In this document: positions 58,697-64,000 of the stretch, piece by piece
Position numbering within the stretch: the first letter of the stretch is position 1
Layout of the letters: every line of letters begins with the position of its first letter
NCBI GenBank assembly: GCA_963824545.1
Contig: CAWGPP010000033.1
Span: 310,001 to 374,000, forward strand
Direction of reading: 5' to 3'
From: Bog-532 sp963824545
GTDB lineage: Bacteria > Actinomycetota > Actinomycetes > Streptosporangiales > Streptosporangiaceae
Length of the DNA stretch: 64,000 bases
Program-made: the position numbers and the translations under genes
The notes under the pieces: model-generated
What the model was told of the DNA's origin: nothing
The model's input: only the letters and a program-made list of their open reading frames with translations
Database searches by the model: none

Positions 58697-61039
58697 ATGT
58701 GCCCTGCGCAGGAGGCGTCCGGCGACGTGCAGGCACCGAGTCTGTCGCGCCGTCAGGTACCCCAGGCCCGCCCCCGCCAGGGCACCCCTGAACGGCAAGG
58801 CTCTGCCGCGGGCGGCGAGGTGCGACAAGGTGCGGGGCAGCCAATCCTGGTCGCCACGAAGCTGCATCCGCCGCCGGTACGCGAGGAGACGATTGCGCGC
58901 GAGCGCCTGCTGGAACGTCTTCGAAGCGGGTCGGACCGCAGGCTCACTCTGGTTGCCTGCCCGGCGGGCTTCGGGAAGACCACCCTGCTCGCGGCGTGGC
59001 GCGAGGCCGAGGCGGCGCGGAAACCGGTCGCGTGGCTGACCCTGGACGAGGGCGACAACGACCCCGTGGTGCTCTGGACGCACGCGATCGAGGCGCTGCG
59101 CCGCGCCAGCCCCGCCGTCGCCAGGTCGGCGCCGGCGCATACGGTCGTCGCGCCGGTCGTTGACGTGGTCCTGCCGCGCCTGGTCAACGAGCTGGACGGC
59201 CAGGGTGAGATCACGCTCATCCTGGATGACTTTCACCGGCTGTCGAGCGTCCCAGCCCGCGCCAGCGTCGGGTGGTTCATCGACCATGCGCCGGCCGGGT
59301 TCCAGCTCGTGGTCGCGAGCAGGACGGAGCCATTCCTGCCGGTGGCTGCGCTGCGCGCCCACGGTGAGCTGCTCGAGCTGCGAGCCGTCGACCTGCAGTT
59401 CACCTCCGACGAGGCGGACGCCTTCCTGAACGGCCGCCTCGCGCTCGGCCTCACACCCGAGGACCTCGATTGCCTGGTCGAGCGGACTGGGGGATGGCCG
59501 GCCGGGCTCTATCTCGCGGCGCTGTCGCTGCAGCACGCTTCCGACCGCCACGCCTTCGTGCGCAGGTTTGGCGCCTCAAGCCGCCATGTGATCGACTTCC
59601 TGGAGGCGGAGGTGCTCCACGCGCATGATCCGCCGGTGCAGGCGCTGATGCTCCGCACGTCGGTTCTCGAACGGATGTCCGGCCCGTTGTGCGATGCGGT
59701 GATGGAGCAGCAGGACTCGGCGGCCATTCTCGATGCGCTGTCGCGGACCAACCTGTTCCTGGTCCGGCTTGACGATGAGGGCGAGTGGTACCGCTTTCAC
59801 CGCGTCTTCGCGCAGCTGCTCCGGGTGGAGCTGGAGCGGCGCGAGCCGGACCTGGCCCCGGCGCTGCACCGCCGCGCGTACGCCTGGCATCGTGATCACG
59901 GGACGACCGGCGAGGCGATCCGCCACGCGATCGAAGCCGGCGCTTACGCCGAGGCCGCCGAGCTGATCCAAGGCCCCTGGATCAGCTACGCCAACACGTA
60001 CAGGTACGACACCCTCCTGGCCTGGCTGCGGCGGCTCCCCGAGGAGATACTGACCGGCGACGTGCAGCTGCTCCTGGTCAAGGCGTGGGTGCTGTCGCTG
60101 TCCGCCCGGCGGGAGGAGGCGGCGCGGGCCATCGCGGCGGCCGAACGGCTGGGCGACCTTAGCGCGGGGCCGCTGCCGGACGGTTTCAGCTCGGCTGAGG
60201 CGAGCCTGACGATGCTGCGGGCCTGCTTCCCGTGGGGAGATGTCGGCGCCCAGCTGGAAAACGGCCGCCGGGCGGCCGAGCTTGAGGGCCCCGGATCGCC
60301 GTGGCGGCCGCTGGCGTGCTGGGCGGTCGGCATGGGCCTGTACTTCCGGGGTGAGCCTGACGAGGCCGACCAGTGGTTCGCCGAATCGGCGGCACTGGCG
60401 CCTGCGAGCGCGCAGTGGCTGGCCGGCGAGGCGTCGCTGGCCTACCGATCGTGGATCGCCGGCGAGCGGGGCCGTCTTGACGAACAGCGGGTGCTGGCCG
60501 AAACGGCAACCGGATTCGTGCGGGACCACGGCACCGAGAAAATCATCGGCGCGGCCCCGCTGGCGCTGGGAATATCGCTCGCGGCGCGCGGCAGGCCCGA
60601 GGAGGCACTGCCGCTGATCGAACGCGGCGTCGCTCTCTCGCGGACCTTCGGCCAGCCCATCCAGCTGGCGAACGCGCTGCTCAGCCAGGCGCCGGTGCTC
60701 CGGGCCCTGGGCCAGCACCAGCGTGCCACGGATGCGATAGCCGAGGCGAGATCCATCCTCGAATCCTGCCCGGATCCGGGGATCCTGGCCGGGAGGCTGG
60801 CTGCCCTCGGCCGGCCACCGCAGGCCCGCTGCGCCCGATCCGCAGATCAGGAGCTGACGCAGCAGGAGCTCCGGGTGCTCAAGCTGCTGAACACTGATCT
60901 TTCCGAGCAGGATATCGGCCGCGAGCTGTATGTGTCGCACAACACGGTCCACAGCCACGTCCGGGCGATTTACCGCAAGCTCGCGGTGTCCTCACGGGCC
61001 AACGCGCTCCAGCGTGGCCGCCAACTCGGCCTCCTCTAG
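58697..61039 (+). CDS. LAL-type (MalT-like) LuxR-family regulator
   Basis: 780 residues. STAND-type NTPase with VACPAGFGKTTLL (Walker A) and ITLILDDFHRL (Walker B), NB-ARC-like helical part (GGWPAGLYLAALSL), about 400 residues of TPR-like helices, and a C-terminal LuxR HTH (LTQQELRVLKLLNTDLSEQD, LYVSHNTVHSHVRAIYRKLA). An intracellular ligand or partner would drive ATP-dependent activation. The target genes may include the islet upstream. This is inference from position only. Confidence 0.88.
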   Translation: MCPAQEASGDVQAPSLSRRQVPQARPRQGTPERQGSAAGGEVRQGAGQPILVATKLHPPPVREETIARERLLERLRSGSDRRLTLVACPAGFGKTTLLAAWREAEAARKPVAWLTLDEGDNDPVVLWTHAIEALRRASPAVARSAPAHTVVAPVVDVVLPRLVNELDGQGEITLILDDFHRLSSVPARASVGWFIDHAPAGFQLVVASRTEPFLPVAALRAHGELLELRAVDLQFTSDEADAFLNGRLALGLTPEDLDCLVERTGGWPAGLYLAALSLQHASDRHAFVRRFGASSRHVIDFLEAEVLHAHDPPVQALMLRTSVLERMSGPLCDAVMEQQDSAAILDALSRTNLFLVRLDDEGEWYRFHRVFAQLLRVELERREPDLAPALHRRAYAWHRDHGTTGEAIRHAIEAGAYAEAAELIQGPWISYANTYRYDTLLAWLRRLPEEILTGDVQLLLVKAWVLSLSARREEAARAIAAAERLGDLSAGPLPDGFSSAEASLTMLRACFPWGDVGAQLENGRRAAELEGPGSPWRPLACWAVGMGLYFRGEPDEADQWFAESAALAPASAQWLAGEASLAYRSWIAGERGRLDEQRVLAETATGFVRDHGTEKIIGAAPLALGISLAARGRPEEALPLIERGVALSRTFGQPIQLANALLSQAPVLRALGQHQRATDAIAEARSILESCPDPGILAGRLAALGRPPQARCARSADQELTQQELRVLKLLNTDLSEQDIGRELYVSHNTVHSHVRAIYRKLAVSSRANALQRGRQLGLL

Positions 61040-61329
61040 GGGCCGTACTTGCGTGTGGCAGAGACCATGAGCAGGGACTGTTCGTTGAGTTCCCGGCGCC
61101 TCCGCTACCCGCGCTCGCCTCTCAACTATCCCTCAGTGGTCCCATCGGCATCATTGGTGTTACGCCGTCGCTTGCGGTACACCAGGTTCGGGTCGCCGGG
61201 GGCGGCGCGGTGGCCGGCGGCGCAGCAGCCCGATCTCGACGGGCTCGCCACAGTCCCGGTGCCGCAGCCCGATCCGGCCGCCGGAAGCGGTCAGCCACGG
61301 GTCCCCGCATTGAATCCCGGGGCCTACCG
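61040..61329. other. Intergenic region without recognisable gene
   Basis: On the minus strand a short frame (GDPWLTASGGRIGLRHRDCG then EPVEIGLLRRR) looks weakly protein-like but has no start or family. Otherwise nothing is seen. Confidence 0.35.
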
Positions 61330-61818
61330 TTAGCCGGTGTGCAGGTCGTGAGCCATGAAGATGTCGTCGACATAGCGTCCGTTGAGGAAGAACTCTTCAC
61401 GGAGGACTCCCTCGATGCGGAAACCGCATGACTCGTAGAGCCGGCGGGCTCTGGTGTTGGTGCTGAGGACGCGGAGTGCGAGTTTGCGTGCGTGCCGGCG
61501 GCGGGCTTGGTCCAGGCTGGCGTGGATAAGCTGGCGGCCTGCCCCCTGGCCCTGATGGGCTGGGTGGACGGCCAGTCCGCGGATTTCCATGACGTGGGCG
61601 CGTGAGGCGAGCGCGGTTGACTGGCCGAGGGCGGCGTAGCCGGCCACGGTGCGGTCGATTTCGGCGACCAGCACGTCGGCTGGCTGTATTCGTTCGCTGA
61701 AGAAGGCGGCGTCGGCGGGGGGTGGCGGGGCCGGTGAGACGTCGGCCGTCCATGTGGCCGTGTCTATCTTCCTCAGCGCCGACTGATCTTCTGGCCGTGC
61801 CTGGCGGACGTGGAGCAC
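61330..61818 (-). CDS. GNAT-family N-acetyltransferase
   Basis: 162 residues from GTG 61816-61818 (MLHVRQARPEDQSALRKID). The acetyl-CoA site is VMEIRGLAVHPAHQGQGAGR, with the R-x-x-G-x-G/A pattern, then LALRVLSTNTRARRLYESCG and IEGVLREEFFLNGRYVDDIF. This is RimI/RimJ-like in its ending. Cytosolic acetylation of a protein or small-molecule amine. Divergent from the NAD+ synthetase gene 163 bp away. Confidence 0.85.
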   Translation of the reverse strand: MLHVRQARPEDQSALRKIDTATWTADVSPAPPPPADAAFFSERIQPADVLVAEIDRTVAGYAALGQSTALASRAHVMEIRGLAVHPAHQGQGAGRQLIHASLDQARRRHARKLALRVLSTNTRARRLYESCGFRIEGVLREEFFLNGRYVDDIFMAHDLHTG

Positions 61819-61980
61819 GGCATTCAGGGTGGCACATCGGCGGGCTGGCGGATCGTCTGCCACTGGCTGTTGCTGCGGGTGTGGCAAACCTTGTTGCCGC
61901 CGGCCCCGCCAACGGGCAATGGCAGCGCGACCAGAGACGGCCGTGGGGGCGAGGAACGCGGGGCGGCCTAAGCTGGATGG

Positions 61981-63873
61981 GTGCCTATGCTGCGGATTGC
62001 CATGGCCCAGGTCAACGCGACCGTGGGGGATCTGGCGGGGAACGCGGGCAAGATCGTCGACTGGACCCGGCGCGCGGCTGAGCAGGGCGCCCGGCTGATC
62101 GTGTTCCCCGAGATGATGCTCACCGGCTACCCGGTCGAGGACCTGGCACTGCGTGCCTCGTTCGTGGAGGCCTCGATCGGGGCCCTGCGGGCCGTGGCGC
62201 AACGGCTGGCCGCCGAAGGACTGGGCGGGGTCGCCGTGGTGACCGGTTACCTGGACCGGCAGGCGGGCCTCGCGCCGCGGACCGGGCTGCCCGCGGGCGC
62301 CCCGCTGGACGCCGCCGCGCTGCTGTACAACGGGCGGGTCGTCATCACCACGGCCAAGCATCACCTGCCGAATTACGGCGTGTTCGACGAGTACCGGTAT
62401 TTCGTCCCGGGGACCTCCCTGCCGGTGTTCCGGATGCCCACTAGGGCCACTGGGGCCACTGGGGCCGGGGAGGGCGCCGGGATCGTGGAGGGCGCCGGGG
62501 AGGAAGCCGTCGACGTCGCGATCGCGATCTGCGAGGACCTGTGGCAGCAGGGCGGCCCGGTCGCGGTGACCCGCCAGGCGGGAGCCTCGCTGCTCGTGGT
62601 ACCGAACGCGTCGCCCTACGAGCGCGGCAAGGATGACGTGCGGCTCGCGTTGTGCGTCCGGTGTGCCGGGGAGGCCGGCGCGACGCTGGCCTACGCGAAC
62701 CTGATCGGCGGGCAGGACGAACTGGTCTTCGACGGGGGCTCGCTGCTGGTCGCTCCCGGCGGGGAACTACTGGCGCGCGGGCCGCAGTTCGAGGAGGCGC
62801 TGATCGTCAATGACCTGGACCTGCCCGCCGCGCGCGGCCCGATCACCGACGAAGGCAGGCCGGTGGACGCCGGCGACGGAACGGTCATCACCATCCGGCA
62901 CATCGCGCTCGAGCCAGTAGCGGCGCCGGTTGGCGGCGAGATCGCCCGGGAGCCGTTCTGGCCGTCGCTGCCGGATGCCGAGGAGGTCTACAGCGCGCTG
63001 GTCCTGGGGGTGCGGGACTACGTGCGCAAGAACGGATTCGGTTCGGTGATCCTCGGATTGTCCGGCGGGATCGACTCGGCGCTGACCGCGACAATTGCCG
63101 CCGACGCGATCGGCCCGGACCGCGTGTATGTGGTGCTCATGCCGAGCCGTTACTCTTCCGATCATTCGGTGGGCGACGCCGAGGAACTGGTCAAGCGGCA
63201 AGGGCTGCACGCGGTAACCGTGCCGATCCGCTCGATGGTGGACGCGTTCGAGACCGAGCTGGCGCCGGCCGGGTTCCCCGCGGACGGGCTGCCCGCGGAG
63301 AACCTGCAGGCCAGGGTGCGCGGCGTGATCCTGATGGGGCTTTCCAACGCGGCGCGCCATCTGGTGCTGACCACGGGCAACAAGAGTGAGCTGGCGACTG
63401 GTTACTCGACGTTGTACGGGGACTCGGCCGGGGGCTTCGGGCCGATCAAGGACGTGCTGAAGACGCTGGTCTGGGAGCTGGCCCGGTGGCGCAACCAGCA
63501 GGCCGCCGCGCGCGGCGAGACGCCGCCGATCCCGGAGAACTCGATCACCAAGCCGCCGAGCGCGGAGCTGGCCCCCGGCCAGATGGACACCGACTCGCTG
63601 CCCGACTACCAGGTGCTCGACGCCGTGCTCGACGACTACGTGGAAAAGGACATGGGCTCGGCGCAGCTGATCGCGGCGGGCCACGACCCTGCCCTGGTCC
63701 AGCGGGTCATCTGGCTGGTGGACCAGGCCGAGTACAAGCGCCGCCAGTACCCGCCCGGCCCCAAGATCACCCAGAAGAACTTCGGCCGGGACCGGCGGCT
63801 GCCGATCACCAACGCCTGGCGGGAGGGCCCGGTGGAGGCACCGCCCGGCGCGCCGGGTGCGGGCGCGAGTTAG
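61981..63873 (+). CDS. nadE: Glutamine-dependent NAD+ synthetase
   Basis: 630 residues, fused glutaminase (nitrilase fold) and synthetase. Glutaminase triad: Glu in VFPEMMLTGYP, Lys in AKHHLPNYGVFDE and Cys in AICEDLWQQGGP. Synthetase: the P-loop-like LGLSGGIDSALTATIAAD, MPSRYSSDHSVGDAEELVKR, TTGNKSELATGYSTLYGDSA and a C-terminal KITQKNFGRDRRLPITNAW. It makes NAD+ from nicotinate adenine dinucleotide and glutamine. A Thr-Gly-Ala/Gly-Glu-rich insert (residues about 157-178) lies in the glutaminase domain. GTG 61981 or ATG 61987 could start it. Confidence 0.93.
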   Translation: MPMLRIAMAQVNATVGDLAGNAGKIVDWTRRAAEQGARLIVFPEMMLTGYPVEDLALRASFVEASIGALRAVAQRLAAEGLGGVAVVTGYLDRQAGLAPRTGLPAGAPLDAAALLYNGRVVITTAKHHLPNYGVFDEYRYFVPGTSLPVFRMPTRATGATGAGEGAGIVEGAGEEAVDVAIAICEDLWQQGGPVAVTRQAGASLLVVPNASPYERGKDDVRLALCVRCAGEAGATLAYANLIGGQDELVFDGGSLLVAPGGELLARGPQFEEALIVNDLDLPAARGPITDEGRPVDAGDGTVITIRHIALEPVAAPVGGEIAREPFWPSLPDAEEVYSALVLGVRDYVRKNGFGSVILGLSGGIDSALTATIAADAIGPDRVYVVLMPSRYSSDHSVGDAEELVKRQGLHAVTVPIRSMVDAFETELAPAGFPADGLPAENLQARVRGVILMGLSNAARHLVLTTGNKSELATGYSTLYGDSAGGFGPIKDVLKTLVWELARWRNQQAAARGETPPIPENSITKPPSAELAPGQMDTDSLPDYQVLDAVLDDYVEKDMGSAQLIAAGHDPALVQRVIWLVDQAEYKRRQYPPGPKITQKNFGRDRRLPITNAWREGPVEAPPGAPGAGAS

Positions 63874-63890
63874 TCGCGGCCGTACCGGCG

Positions 63891-64000
63891 TCAGCGGGGG
63901 GCCAGGCCCAGCAGCAGGCTGTCGACGACCCGCTCGGCGAACTCCGCGTTGCGCTCGATCGTTTCGCACTTGCCGCGCGACATGGCGGCGCCGGTCATGA
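63891..64000 (-). CDS. TetR-family regulator, C-terminal end (partial)
   Basis: The last 36 codons of a minus-strand gene continuing beyond the window: MTGAAMSRGKCETIERNAEF then AERVVDSLLLGLAPR and stop at 63891-63893. The pattern is the terminal helix of a TetR-type ligand domain. The DNA-binding part is outside. Confidence 0.5.
   Translation of the reverse strand, partial: MTGAAMSRGKCETIERNAEFAERVVDSLLLGLAPR

Overview
This is a roughly 70% G+C chromosomal segment from an actinomycete. The evidence is GC-rich third codon positions, many GTG starts, an F420-type DUF385 protein, a SARP-type (BTAD) regulator, an ECF41 sigma factor, a DUF5753 XRE regulator, a WYL/DinB pair and a LAL-type LuxR regulator. 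The genus cannot be assigned from the sequence alone. The window has no rRNA or tRNA that I can see, no CRISPR array and no intact transposase. It reads as an accessory region with small metabolic operons, toxin-antitoxin pairs and a high density of decayed genes.

Layout. 0-5 kb: the end of an MFS transporter, a MarR regulator translationally coupled to an alpha/beta hydrolase, two transposase remnants, a VapBC pair with a frameshifted toxin, a ribbon-helix-helix protein and a DUF385 protein. 5-9.7 kb: a hybrid histidine kinase whose receiver lacks its phospho-acceptor Asp, a decayed lipase, a DUF2127 membrane protein and a DUF72 protein. 9.7-13.2 kb: C4 sugar-acid (tetronate) catabolism (DenD, OtnK and LtnD types). 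13-18 kb: a DHFR-fold protein, two unknown membrane proteins (one frameshifted) and a divergent WYL regulator/DinB pair. 18-24.4 kb: a SnoaL-like protein, an O-methyltransferase, a SARP-hydrolase-degenerate cyclase fusion and a DUF433/DUF5615-type toxin-antitoxin pair. 24.4-34.5 kb: an HSL-type esterase, a nitronate monooxygenase/peroxiredoxin pair, an unusual membrane protein beside a low-GC spacer, a quinone oxidoreductase divergent from an ECF41 sigma factor with matching promoters, a UvrD-like helicase, and truncated beta-lactamase and sigma-factor genes meeting at an apparent deletion junction. 34.6-38.7 kb: a small protein plus XRE regulator, two SDRs, an S4 RNA-binding protein and a DUF5655 protein. 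38.8-44 kb: a five-gene trans-4-hydroxyproline catabolic operon, convergent with a GlnA-type glutamine synthetase. 45.6-47.6 kb: a class II aaRS-like protein and an unknown. 47.6-58.4 kb: a stress or redox-like islet (AhpD-like, DHA2 exporter, lipoprotein, DUF2252, FUSC, K+ channel, DUF1269, CoA-disulfide reductase with rhodanese). 58.7-64 kb: a LAL regulator, a GNAT acetyltransferase, glutamine-dependent NAD+ synthetase and the end of a TetR regulator.

The most novel-looking signal is a two-box palindromic element found four times in the 47.6-58.4 kb islet. Its CCTAGG-centred box and its AGGTGA-N7-TCACCT box start exactly 20 bp apart at every copy, always upstream of a small stress-type gene. 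At one site the first box is a perfect 34-bp palindrome. It looks like the operator of an undescribed local regulon. Other structural signals are a four-copy REP-like inverted repeat at gene 3' ends, three different tandem-repeat arrays each sitting in the leader of a minus-strand gene, and in-frame Gly-rich expansions in two adjacent hydroxyproline oxidase genes.
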